Part shown: positions 15,615-23,752 of the stretch, in pieces
How the letters are laid out: the number at the start of each line of letters is the position of its first letter
How positions within the stretch are numbered: position 1 is the first letter of the stretch
Origin: Orlajensenia sp037404875
GTDB taxonomy: Bacteria; Actinomycetota; Actinomycetes; Actinomycetales; Microbacteriaceae
Direction of reading: 5' to 3'
DNA: 64,000 bases
Assembly (NCBI RefSeq): GCF_037404875.1
Contig: NZ_JBBELO010000018.1
Coordinates: 62,001-126,000, forward strand
Notes under the pieces: generated by a model
Seen by the model: only the letters and a program-made list of their open reading frames with translations
What the model was told of the DNA's origin: nothing
The model's database searches: none
Made by a program: the position numbers and the translations under genes

Positions 15615-16102
15615 CCCACCCCACCTCCGCGACGGATGCGACCGCCCCTCGAGCCACCGCTCCTCAGGCCATCGACCCGCGCGGGCCCCGCTTCGGCGCC
15701 GCAATCACGGCAGTCCTCCTTCTCACCGACGTGGTGCTCGGCTTCGCGGGCCTCAACACCGCAGCACTCATCCTGCTGATCGTTATCGCACTCGTGTTCG
15801 CGTGGGGTGCGTTCGCCGGTGTGCAGCGGCATCCGTACGGCCTGCTCTTCAAGGCCGCCGTGCGCCCGCGGCTGAAGCCGCCGAGCGAGCTCGAAGACCC
15901 GCGTCCGCCCACGTTCGCGCAGCTGGTCGGGCTGATCGTGACGGGTGTCGGCGTCATCCTCGGGCTGTTCGGGCTCACGCTGGCCGTGCCGATCGCGGCC
16001 GCGCTCGCCTTTGTTGCTGCCTTCTTGAATGCCGCGTTCGCCTACTGCCTGGGCTGCCAGATCTACCTGCTGCTCCAGCGTCTGCGCCCCGTCTCGGCGT
16101 AG
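15611..16102 (+). CDS. DUF4395 membrane protein
   Basis: A 163-residue membrane protein with the DUF4395 arrangement: a start rich in Ala/Thr, the IDPRGPRFGAAITAVLLL entry helix, a second helix (about 52-70), the polar segment VQRHPYGLLFKAAVRPRL, and two C-terminal helices ending in AYCLGCQIYLL. The CxxC of that motif (CLGC) could exchange disulfides with the CSSC of the thioredoxin-like partner encoded just upstream. DUF4395 genes are repeatedly found beside thioredoxin or sulfurtransferase genes in actinobacteria; the biochemical role is not established. Confidence 0.85.
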   Translation: MTHPTSATDATAPRATAPQAIDPRGPRFGAAITAVLLLTDVVLGFAGLNTAALILLIVIALVFAWGAFAGVQRHPYGLLFKAAVRPRLKPPSELEDPRPPTFAQLVGLIVTGVGVILGLFGLTLAVPIAAALAFVAAFLNAAFAYCLGCQIYLLLQRLRPVSA

Positions 16103-16283
16103 CGACGCCTGCCGACAACGCAGAGCGGCTCACGCCATGGCGGTCGACCGCACATACAGCACCGGTGCGGTCGGTCGAAGCGTTCTGGACAGTGCATCAG
16201 CGCCGGGCGTACTGTGAGCGCAGCGCGGGCACCCGGCTCAACGGCGGAACGACCCACCATGTAGCCCGAGAAGGACGAGGATC

Positions 16284-16937
16284 ATGGACCTGACGACCGA
16301 GCCGGACCTCATCGGCATCTACTCGTCGCTCGGTCGACTCGACCCTCTGCTCAATGGCCTGATCGAAGAACATGGAACGCCGGACCCGTTCCTCTTCCCG
16401 GATGGCGGGCGCACCGCACACAGCAACTTCGCAGGGATGGTCATGCACATCCTCGCTCAGCAGATCGCCACGAAGGTGGCGCTCGTCCTGTACGACCGAC
16501 TCGTCGAGGCGACCGGTGGCACACCGACTCCCGAGGCGGTGTTGCGCCTGGATGTCGAGGAGTTGAGGGCCATCGGCACCTCGCATTCGAAAGCCACCTA
16601 CGTCCGGGCGCTCGCCGAAGCCGTGCAGTCCGGCCAGCTCGACATCGAGGGGCTGGAGTCCGTGGGGGACGCCGAAGCCGAAGCCGCACTGACCAGGGTC
16701 AAGGGAATCGGGCCCTGGAGTGCGGAGATGTTCCTCATCCACCAGCTACGGCGAGGCGACATCCTGCCGGCCGGCGACCTCGGAATCCGGGCCGCCGTAC
16801 GTAACCTCGACTCGCTGGAGGCCGTGCCTTCCATCGACGCGGTGCGCGCCCGCGGCGAGGCGTGGGCGCCCTATCGGACATACGCGGCGGCGCTGCTGTG
16901 GCGGTCGCTCTCCGAGCCCGCGGCGCTCATCCACTGA
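16284..16937 (+). CDS. DNA-3-methyladenine glycosylase, HhH-GPD superfamily
   Basis: A 217-residue base-excision repair glycosylase of the AlkA/MpgII type. It removes alkylated purines by flipping the base and attacking the sugar. The helix-hairpin-helix VKGIGPWSAEMFL is near residue 140 and the catalytic aspartate is D165 in LPAGDLGIRAAV. No FeS cysteine cluster is present. ATG 16284 follows GGACGAGG. TACTGT at 16210-16215 is a possible -10 box with a leader of about 60 bases. A second glycosylase of the superfamily is encoded at 23753-24670. Confidence 0.88.
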   Translation: MDLTTEPDLIGIYSSLGRLDPLLNGLIEEHGTPDPFLFPDGGRTAHSNFAGMVMHILAQQIATKVALVLYDRLVEATGGTPTPEAVLRLDVEELRAIGTSHSKATYVRALAEAVQSGQLDIEGLESVGDAEAEAALTRVKGIGPWSAEMFLIHQLRRGDILPAGDLGIRAAVRNLDSLEAVPSIDAVRARGEAWAPYRTYAAALLWRSLSEPAALIH

Positions 16938-16949
16938 TGGGCGTACGGA

Positions 16950-17222
16950 TCAGCTCACCATCTGCGACAGGATGATCGCCCCGAGAATCATCGAGCCGAT
17001 GTTGAGGGCGATACCCACGAAGCTCACGATGATTCCGACGAGGGCCAGCGTGCGTGCCTGCGGTTCGCGCGACCGGGAGAGGAAGCCCAGCACCACCCCG
17101 ACGATGCCGACGATGAGCCAGACGATCGGAAGGATCCAGCACAGCAGTACGCTCACGGCCCCCAGGATGACCGAGACGATCGCGAGTGTCTTCGTGGACG
17201 TGGTCTGGGCGGCATCGGTCAT
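16950..17222 (-). CDS. Small two-helix membrane protein (DUF4190-like)
   Basis: A 90-residue protein, convergent with the glycosylase gene (12 bp apart). It starts at ATG 17222 behind GAGGAG. A polar start is followed by hydrophobic helices at about residues 12-49 and 58-86 (LAIVSVILGAVSVLLCWILP; LALVGIIVSFVGIALNIGSM), with a charged loop SRSREPQAR between. Length and pattern fit DUF4190-type proteins. No function is known. Confidence 0.75.
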   Translation of the reverse strand: MTDAAQTTSTKTLAIVSVILGAVSVLLCWILPIVWLIVGIVGVVLGFLSRSREPQARTLALVGIIVSFVGIALNIGSMILGAIILSQMVS

Positions 17223-17499
17223 GGTGACTCCTCAAATCGGTGCCGGCCACGGTGGTCGGCTTCGTCACACTATCGGCGGGCAGCACGGTCGCGCCGAATC
17301 CATCCACAGGCCATTTCGGTCTGTGGACCCGGGCAGAGTCCCGCAACGACTAGCGGCGCTCCGGCAACACTCGGATCGCACCGTCGATCGGATGTCGGGG
17401 CGCACGCTCCAGCCAGCGGATGACGAGGCCGGCACCGACCAGCGCTGCAGCGAACTGGCTGGCGAGTGATTGAACGGTGCCGATCAGCGCGGTGCGACT
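17223..17499. other. Intergenic region, no recognised gene
   Basis: Between two minus-strand genes. On the minus strand the frame of the J-like protein stays open for about 50 codons beyond its stop (TALIGTVQSLASQFAAALVG and on to 17350), ending in a plausible membrane segment, but it has no start codon. It may be a relic or a chance reading frame. Confidence 0.35.
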
Positions 17500-18300
17500 T
17501 CAGGCGCCCGAACCGTCGATCGGCGGCGCGCTGTCGATGCAGCTCACGTCGCTGATCCACGCGTAGTCGTAGGTGTCGTTCCCGAAAGCGAAATTCAGCA
17601 CCTCTCCGGCATCGACGTGAGTGCGGTACTCGGACCGGGTCTCCGCGGCAAGAGCGGAGTCGGCGTCGTTCGAGAAGGAGTAGCTCACTTCCATCTTCGA
17701 GCAGGCCGCTTCGGGGATCACGCTCATCTGCCAGCAGCCGTTGAGGAACTCGGGCAGGCAGAGGTTCGCGAGCCGGTTGTCGTTATAGATGTCCACCGCA
17801 GCCCGGGACGAGAAGCCGTTCTCGTCGGCGCTCCAATGCTGTACCGGCTCGAGATCCTCCTGCGCGGAATCGTCCGTGCCCGGCTCGCTCGCGGCCGGAG
17901 CAGCCGGACCAGCCGGTGCGCTGGCGTCCCCGGCCTGGCCCGAGCGCACGCCCTCGGCGAAGCCCGCCGCGAACGGCGGGATCACCGCGAACGCCCCGTA
18001 GACCACGACGAGTGCGAGCACGACGGACGCCGCGACGATGCCGATCACGACAACGGGTGAGAGGCGCTTCTTCGGCGCTGCCACGACGGGCGTGGGGGCC
18101 GGGAATCGGGAGAGGAGAAGCGCCCGGGCGTCGGACAGCGTGTTCATCCAACTCTCCGCCGCTGCCCGCCCCTCACCCTCCGGATAGAGACTCGGGTGAC
18201 GGGCGGCCACCGCCTGCCGGTACGCGTGCTCGACGACCTCATGCGTGGGTGCGAGGTACCCGGGTACCTCGAGCACCCGATACGCGTCGCTGATCTCCAT
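17500..18300 (-). CDS. Single-pass membrane protein with degenerate J-like N terminus
   Basis: A 266-residue protein. Residues 1-70 resemble a DnaJ J-domain in helix pattern (DAYRVLEVPGY, then AYRQAVAARHPSLYPEGE and LSDARALLLSRF), but the HPD tripeptide needed to stimulate Hsp70 reads HPS, so co-chaperone activity is doubtful. A membrane helix follows (about 83-108, VVVIGIVAASVVLALVVVYG), then an Ala/Pro/Gly linker and an extracytoplasmic domain of about 110 residues with four cysteines, probably two disulfides. Function is unknown. The gene is monocistronic, with TACTCT six bases before ATG 18300. Confidence 0.78.
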   Translation of the reverse strand: MEISDAYRVLEVPGYLAPTHEVVEHAYRQAVAARHPSLYPEGEGRAAAESWMNTLSDARALLLSRFPAPTPVVAAPKKRLSPVVVIGIVAASVVLALVVVYGAFAVIPPFAAGFAEGVRSGQAGDASAPAGPAAPAASEPGTDDSAQEDLEPVQHWSADENGFSSRAAVDIYNDNRLANLCLPEFLNGCWQMSVIPEAACSKMEVSYSFSNDADSALAAETRSEYRTHVDAGEVLNFAFGNDTYDYAWISDVSCIDSAPPIDGSGA

Positions 18301-18306
18301 CGCGGC

Positions 18307-18312
18307 AGAGTA
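18307..18312 (-). promoter_or_regulatory. Leaderless-type -10 box of the J-like membrane protein gene
   Basis: TACTCT on the minus strand, six bases (18301-18306) before ATG 18300. Confidence 0.55.
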
Positions 18313-18424
18313 TCGGTGCGCCCGTGCCGGCCGGTAGACCCCGTGCGGGTCGCGCCCTCAGCTGTCAGTGCCCCGATCCTCGGGCAGCGGGATCACCTCG
18401 TGCTCGGCTGGATCACGATCGACT

Positions 18425-20455
18425 CTATTCGGCCGCTCGACTGGCCAGGAATGCGAGCAGGTAGGTCCGCGAGTTCGCGTCGTCGATGGGAACGGCATCT
18501 GGCGCGCTCGCCCGTTGGAAGGCATCCGCCGCGGCCTGCTTGCTGCGCAGCGCCGCGTACATGAGGAGGTAGTCGCCGAACTGCACGTTGTAGCCGCCGG
18601 GGGTCGCCTCCTCGAGGTTGGCCGTCATGCGATCGACGTCGCCCACGAGGTAACCCGCGACGGGCGGCATGGGGATGAGCTGGATGCCGAACTTGGCGTT
18701 CGGGTCGGCGCTGAACCACGTGGAGTAGTCGCGTTTGATGCCCCAGTTGAGCGCGATCACGGAGTGCGCGTAGCCCGTGTAGACGGGCTGGGAGGCGTCG
18801 AATCCGATCCAGTACGCCTGCGCGGTGGCGGCCTCGTTGGCCAGCATCCAGCGCGCCTGCCCGGCGAGGCCGGCGTTCTTCGTCGCGTCGGCCCACAGTG
18901 CAAGGCCGTTCCACGCCGAGACCGCCTCCGAACTGGACTCCTGGTTGTTGCCGTCGCGGAAGGGCACGTAGCCCGACGCCCACGAGTGGCCCGCGTACAG
19001 ATCGAAGACGCGGTGGCTCGGGAAGAACGAGCTGTCGGCGTCGGTGGCGAGATCGGCGGCGACGAGGTCCATCACCGGACGCAGGCGGTCGCTGAGCTTC
19101 GGGTCGTCGGCGACGGCGATTCCTGCCGCATAGAGCAGGTAGCCGTAGTGGAAGTGGTGGTCGTTGAACTCATCGGAACCGAAGGAGGCGACCTTCCCGA
19201 CGATTCCCTTCACGTCCGGGTCGTAGACGAAGCACCGGGCCGTGGCCCTCCTGCAGCGGTCGACCGTGGTCCAGTCGCTGAGCGCGTCGACGAGGCGTTT
19301 GCGGGCGACGGCGGCGGCGTCCTTGTCGTGTAGTTGCACGGCGAGCTGCAGGAGGTTCGCCAGCCGGTAGAGCGCCTTGCCGCCGAAGTAGGTGTCGTCG
19401 GGCAGTTCGCTGGGCCGCGCGACGTCGGCCGCGAGTTGGGTGCGGAGCGTCTGCTTGGTCGTGTCGTCGACCGCCTTCAGAGACAGCGCGCCCGAGGGTT
19501 TCACGAGCGGGGCGCTCCACGTGAGCGTGCGTCCCGAGCACAACTGCGCAGTGCCGTAGACGGTCTCGTAGGTGCCGAGCGTGCAGTGGGCGGATGCCGG
19601 CGCGGTACGCGAAGCCTGCTGGTGGGGGAGCACGGCGATGAGGGTGTCCTTCGCATCCGCCGTCGCGAAGGCGAGCGTCGTGGTCGCGGCCTTCCGGGTG
19701 ACCCCGTCGCTGCCGGAGACGCCCGTGACGGTGTTCGCCGACGCGGCGAGCTTCCCTGCGTCGCCGCCCGTGGGCACCGCGAACCAGCGCACGTCGTCGC
19801 CGCTCTTCAGGGTGAGGGTGCCGCCATCGACGGACCCCGTGGTGAGCATGCCGTAATCGCGGCCGGCGATCGTCGTCGTATAGAGGTCGCCCGAGGCGTG
19901 TTCCGGGGGGGTCCTCAAGCTGATCGTCGTCGATGCCTTCGCGGCGAAGGAGACGAGAGGTGAGCCTTCGGCGATCGTCACGGTCCCGAGTTGCGTGGCA
20001 GCGCCGTCCGTGAGCCCGATCGAGACGGACGCGTCGTCGTAGGCCACGACCTTCGAGGTGACCGTCGTCGGGAAGGCCGCGGACACGTCGAGGCTCGGAC
20101 CGGCGGAGATGGTGTCGGCGCCGGTCACGACGGCCGGAACCCCGAAATCGAATCCGGCACCGGTCAGGCTGAACGACAGGGGCAGCGGGAACACGGGCTC
20201 GGGCTCGTCGCCGAAGACGAGCCCGGAGAACCAGCGGTTCGTCGGCGGGATGAGCCCCTTCGCGAGGCGGGCCGCAGGCATCGGGGTCACCGATTCGTGC
20301 GGCAGCTTCTTGATGGTGTCGGCGACAGCCGCATCGGGGAAGACGCCGGTACCGCTGTGCGGCTCGCTGGGATTCGGCCCGACGGTGCACGCGCTCACTC
20401 CGAGCAGCACGGCGCCGAGCACGACGGATGCGACGGCCGCACGGATGCGGGTCAT
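18425..20455 (-). CDS. GH81 endo-beta-1,3-glucanase, lipoprotein
   Basis: A 676-residue exported glycoside hydrolase. The lipobox VSAC gives lipidation at C23. The N-terminal beta domain begins with a typical GH81 stretch (PPTNRWFSGLVFG near 68). The catalytic alpha domain contains DEFNDHHFHYGYLLYAAG from residue 428 and NNQESSSEAVSAWNGL, where E506 and E510 are the paired acidic residues of the family (E-x3-E). GH81 enzymes cut beta-1,3-glucans such as laminarin and curdlan by an inverting mechanism. ATG 20455 overlaps the stop of the upstream membrane-fusion-like gene (20452-20455). Coupling to a polysaccharide synthase suggests it trims or releases the polymer made by the operon; nutrient glucan degradation is the alternative. 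Confidence 0.93.
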   Translation of the reverse strand: MTRIRAAVASVVLGAVLLGVSACTVGPNPSEPHSGTGVFPDAAVADTIKKLPHESVTPMPAARLAKGLIPPTNRWFSGLVFGDEPEPVFPLPLSFSLTGAGFDFGVPAVVTGADTISAGPSLDVSAAFPTTVTSKVVAYDDASVSIGLTDGAATQLGTVTIAEGSPLVSFAAKASTTISLRTPPEHASGDLYTTTIAGRDYGMLTTGSVDGGTLTLKSGDDVRWFAVPTGGDAGKLAASANTVTGVSGSDGVTRKAATTTLAFATADAKDTLIAVLPHQQASRTAPASAHCTLGTYETVYGTAQLCSGRTLTWSAPLVKPSGALSLKAVDDTTKQTLRTQLAADVARPSELPDDTYFGGKALYRLANLLQLAVQLHDKDAAAVARKRLVDALSDWTTVDRCRRATARCFVYDPDVKGIVGKVASFGSDEFNDHHFHYGYLLYAAGIAVADDPKLSDRLRPVMDLVAADLATDADSSFFPSHRVFDLYAGHSWASGYVPFRDGNNQESSSEAVSAWNGLALWADATKNAGLAGQARWMLANEAATAQAYWIGFDASQPVYTGYAHSVIALNWGIKRDYSTWFSADPNAKFGIQLIPMPPVAGYLVGDVDRMTANLEEATPGGYNVQFGDYLLMYAALRSKQAAADAFQRASAPDAVPIDDANSRTYLLAFLASRAAE

Positions 20456-21186
20456 ACGCCGATCTGCTCCAGGAAGTCGAGCCACGCACCCCGGAGGCCG
20501 GCGAGCGGGCCTTCGTCTTTCAGGTGCAGCATCGCCGTGACCGGTGTGCCCGACATGACGAGGCCGCCCGCGGCGCCCATCTTCAGGTTCTTGCTGCCGA
20601 TGGTGAGGTCGGCGTCCGCGCGCCCGTCGACGGTCGAGACCCGCACGTCGGTCACTTCACCTGCGAGGCGGGTGTGGTCGGGCAGGATGATGTCGGCTTT
20701 CGCGCCTTTCTCCACGCGTGCGAAGTTGTAGGGCTCGAGGTGGTACTCGGCCCGCACGTACATTCCCTCGCCGCGGTCGACGGTCGCAAGCGACTGGCCG
20801 GCGCCGACGAACGCGCCCACGCTCGCGTCGATCTTCGAGATGACCCCCGTCTCGGTGGCGAGGAGGGACAGCATCCCGTCGTCGGTGACCGTGTACGCGG
20901 TGCTCGTCGGCACGGTGATCGTCGTGCTCGCGAGCGCCTGCGTGAGCGTCGGGCTCTGGATCGTCATGAGCGGCTCGCCCTTGGTGACCTTCTCGCCCTG
21001 CTTCATGCTCTGCGCGACGACGATTCCGGGGTAGTCCGAGCCCACCGAGTACGAGAGCGCCTCGATGGAGGCGGATGCCGATGCCACCTGGCTCTCGCGC
21101 TGGTTGAGGATGATGGTCGCTGCCGCGACGATCACGACGATGACGACGAGGCCGACCAGGAGTCGAAGTCTGTTGATCCAGGTCAT
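20452..21186 (-). CDS. HlyD-like membrane fusion protein
   Basis: A 244-residue protein with an N-terminal membrane anchor (about residues 7-27, LLVGLVVIVVIVAAATIIL), then a biotinyl/lipoyl-type hairpin region (GIVVAQSMKQGEKVTKGEPL; ATETGVISKIDASVGAFVG) and a beta-barrel domain ending near KDEGPL. This is the layout of periplasmic adaptor proteins, here in a Gram-positive, so it would project outside the membrane and may guide a nascent glycan. In Sinorhizobium a protein of this kind (BgsB) accompanies the mixed-linkage glucan synthase BgsA. It overlaps both neighbours by four bases, in a three-gene operon. Confidence 0.82.
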   Translation of the reverse strand: MTWINRLRLLVGLVVIVVIVAAATIILNQRESQVASASASIEALSYSVGSDYPGIVVAQSMKQGEKVTKGEPLMTIQSPTLTQALASTTITVPTSTAYTVTDDGMLSLLATETGVISKIDASVGAFVGAGQSLATVDRGEGMYVRAEYHLEPYNFARVEKGAKADIILPDHTRLAGEVTDVRVSTVDGRADADLTIGSKNLKMGAAGGLVMSGTPVTAMLHLKDEGPLAGLRGAWLDFLEQIGV

Positions 21187-22868
21187 GCGATGCTCCGGTT
21201 GGGTGCGGCAACGGCGGCTGCGATCCGGATGCGGCGCGCCTGACGGTCCTGCACCTTCCCCACGTGCGATTCGCGGAACGCGGCGATGATGAACACGCCG
21301 ATGACGATCGTGTTGGTCACGTTCCACGCGGTGGCGAGCGTGAGCGTGAGATGCCCGACGTCTTTCGCGATGGCAACGATCGAGGTCAGGAAGAGGAAGG
21401 CGAAGAGGAGCACCTGGGGGATCATGAAGTTGAACGGTGAGGAGCGCCGACCGCCGCCTCCCGTCACGTGCCACTTCTGTTCGCGCTGCGAGAAGACATT
21501 GATGAGCGCGGCGATGTAGATGGGGAACGATACCGTCGCGAGAACGAGCGTCTCGAAGCGGAACGACCCCATCGTGTGGAAGGCGAGCAGCATCTGCAGA
21601 CCGTAGAAGCCGGCGTAGAAGAGGAACCACGTGAGCGGCGTAATGGTGAGGTTCACCGGGCGCAGGTCGAAGTAGATCTCGAGTGGGGGCACCATGAGCA
21701 GCAGAAACGGCGTGATGCCCGCGAAGTAGTGCGTTGCGGTGATCGTGTACTGCAGACGCTGGTCGAGCGTCAGATGCGTGCGCGGGCTGAGCGGGTTGCG
21801 CTGCATGAGGATCTCGAAGCCACCGGATGCCCAACGCATCTGCTGCTTCGTGTAGTCCTCGACCGTCTCGGGCGCATCGCCGATCGCGAGCGTGACCGGG
21901 ATGTAGATGGAGCGCCATCCGCGTTCGTGCAATTCGAGCGAGGTCCAGACGTCTTCGGACTTGGAGTCGGTGTTCATACCGCCGATGTCCATGATCGCCT
22001 TGCGGCGGAACACGACGTTGGTGCCGACGCAGAACGCTGCGTTGAAGCGATTGCGGCCCGGCTGGATGAAGCGGTAGAAGACCGCCTGCATGAAGCCGGC
22101 GCCGCGGGAGACGAGGTTGTGCATGTTGCCGTACGCCTGCGGGGTCTGCACGAACGCGACGTCGTCGTCGATGAAGAACGGCATGGTCTCGTAGAGGAAG
22201 TCGGGTTTCGGCACGAAGTCGGCGTCGAAGATCGCGAAGTACTCGCCCTTGGCGACCGACATGGCGTGGTTGATGTTGCCGGCCTTGGCGCCGCCGCCCG
22301 ACAAGCGCCGGATGTAGTTGGCGCCGAGATCTGCGGCCAGCGCGCGGATCGCATCCGACTTTCCATCGTCGAGGATCCACGTGGTGTGCTCACCGCGTAT
22401 CGCGACCGCTGCCGTCGTCGTGGCGCGTACCTTCTCGATGTCTTCGCCGTACACCGTGATGAAGACGTCGACGTCGAGTCGCGTGTCGTTGACGAACATC
22501 GGCCAGTGCTCGGGGCTGGCGGTCGCGTTCTTCTGTTCGGTGAGGTCGCGATCGAAGAGACGTTCCTGCGCGTGATGGAACGTGAAGTCGCGCGGGTCAC
22601 GGCCGCCGGCGAGGATCGTCCACATCGACACGAGCGCCTGCGAGACGAGCACGACTTCGGCGACGATGACGAGCGAGTACGGAAGCCAGTCGCCGCGGTT
22701 GCTCGGGTTGATCAAGAAGACTGTGTACGCGAGCACGCCGATCGTGGCGATGATCACGAACAGGCTCAGAGTGGGCGACTGGGCCGCCTTGTTCTCCGTG
22801 GCGCGCGCGAGCGGAGAGTCTTCAGAGCGGCGTGGGCCGCGGTAGAGCCGATCGGTGAGCGTGGGCAT
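21183..22868 (-). CDS. Family 2 processive glycosyltransferase (cellulose/curdlan synthase-like)
   Basis: A 561-residue inner membrane polysaccharide synthase. Two N-terminal helices (about 32-84) precede a GT-A domain with the processive motifs: D167-D168-G, D215-A-D217, the acidic pair E305-D306 and Q342-x-x-R-W346. About six C-terminal helices would form the translocation channel. No PilZ domain is present, so direct cyclic-di-GMP binding as in BcsA is not supported. The product cannot be read from sequence. The GH81 beta-1,3-glucanase in the same operon points to a beta-1,3 or mixed beta-1,3/1,4 glucan. ATG 22868 follows GGGAGG; the frame stays open 16 codons further upstream. It is the first gene of the operon. 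Confidence 0.9.
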   Translation of the reverse strand: MPTLTDRLYRGPRRSEDSPLARATENKAAQSPTLSLFVIIATIGVLAYTVFLINPSNRGDWLPYSLVIVAEVVLVSQALVSMWTILAGGRDPRDFTFHHAQERLFDRDLTEQKNATASPEHWPMFVNDTRLDVDVFITVYGEDIEKVRATTTAAVAIRGEHTTWILDDGKSDAIRALAADLGANYIRRLSGGGAKAGNINHAMSVAKGEYFAIFDADFVPKPDFLYETMPFFIDDDVAFVQTPQAYGNMHNLVSRGAGFMQAVFYRFIQPGRNRFNAAFCVGTNVVFRRKAIMDIGGMNTDSKSEDVWTSLELHERGWRSIYIPVTLAIGDAPETVEDYTKQQMRWASGGFEILMQRNPLSPRTHLTLDQRLQYTITATHYFAGITPFLLLMVPPLEIYFDLRPVNLTITPLTWFLFYAGFYGLQMLLAFHTMGSFRFETLVLATVSFPIYIAALINVFSQREQKWHVTGGGGRRSSPFNFMIPQVLLFAFLFLTSIVAIAKDVGHLTLTLATAWNVTNTIVIGVFIIAAFRESHVGKVQDRQARRIRIAAAVAAPNRSIA

Positions 22869-22983
22869 CGCAGTTCGCCTCCCGGCCTCTGAGTGGATGC
22901 CCCCAGTTCCGCACACTGTCGTCGCCGGCTCTAGGCGCTTGACACCTGACGCTCGACGTGCGCTCCGCCTCGAGCGTCCGTGA

Positions 22984-23691
22984 TCAGGCCTCGAGCGGGT
23001 CGATGAGGCTCGGGTCTGCTGCGTCGATGCGGCGGTGGTTGTTCACCCTCGGGTCGACCTCGTACTCGGTGATCGTCGGGGCCACAAGGTCGGACTGGTG
23101 CGTCAGGAAATCCACCATTTCGGCCATTCCGGCCGGGTCGAGCTTGACCGGGTCGAGATAGCGGTCGATCGCGTCGGAGGTGAGGTACACCGGCATCCGG
23201 TCGTGGATCTCGCCCGAGGCATCCCGCGCCTCCCGCGTGATGATCGACGTCGAGACCTCCCACGACCCGTCGTCGATCTTCCTCGCCGTCGAGATGCCGG
23301 CTGCGGCCAGCATGCCGCCGTCGCCGTGCAAGAAGTGCGCGCGCTTGGAGCCGGGCTCGCCCGTCCACTCGTAGTACCCCTGCATCGGCACGATGCACCG
23401 GCCGGATGCGAAGGCGCCCTTCCAGAGGCCGTTCGTGGCCACCGTCTCGATGCGGGTGTTGAACTGCGGGCGTTTTGCCTCTTTCAGGAACGGCGGGTGG
23501 AAGTTCCAGATTGCCGGCTCGAGTCGACGACGCAGCTCACCCGTCTCGGCGTCGGCGCGCTCGCGGATGATGGGCACGACATCCGTCGGCGCGAGCGAAT
23601 ACAGCGGTTGCCACTCGGGGAATCGGTTCTCGGCGTCGAAGACGTCGGTGAGATCTTCCACCTTCTGGGAAACGACGAAACGTCCGCACAT
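22984..23691 (-). CDS. SOS-response-associated peptidase (SRAP/YedK family)
   Basis: A 235-residue SRAP protein, which shields abasic sites in single-stranded DNA by a covalent thiazolidine link through its N-terminal cysteine (C2, after removal of Met). The starting MCGRF, the FNTRIETV motif, the glutamate in GYYEW and the histidine in IHDRMP are all present. The usual RWGLIP stretch is replaced by AIWNFHP, a minor divergence. The start is supported by TAGCGT seven bases upstream. It is close to a DNA glycosylase gene, which creates abasic sites. Confidence 0.94.
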   Translation of the reverse strand: MCGRFVVSQKVEDLTDVFDAENRFPEWQPLYSLAPTDVVPIIRERADAETGELRRRLEPAIWNFHPPFLKEAKRPQFNTRIETVATNGLWKGAFASGRCIVPMQGYYEWTGEPGSKRAHFLHGDGGMLAAAGISTARKIDDGSWEVSTSIITREARDASGEIHDRMPVYLTSDAIDRYLDPVKLDPAGMAEMVDFLTHQSDLVAPTITEYEVDPRVNNHRRIDAADPSLIDPLEA

Positions 23692-23698
23692 GAGGGCA

Positions 23699-23704
23699 AC
23701 GCTA
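23699..23704 (-). promoter_or_regulatory. Leaderless-type -10 box of the SRAP gene
   Basis: TAGCGT on the minus strand, seven bases before ATG 23691. No obvious LexA box is next to it. Confidence 0.5.
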
Positions 23705-23752
23705 CCCCGTGGGTCCGACAGCGCTCACGGCCGCGAGAACGCGGGCGTGCCC

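Noticed and set aside
20452..22380. 642-codon frame spanning the adaptor and much of the synthase
   Set aside because: Only its last 244 codons are the membrane-fusion protein; the rest is a shadow of the GT2 gene in another frame.
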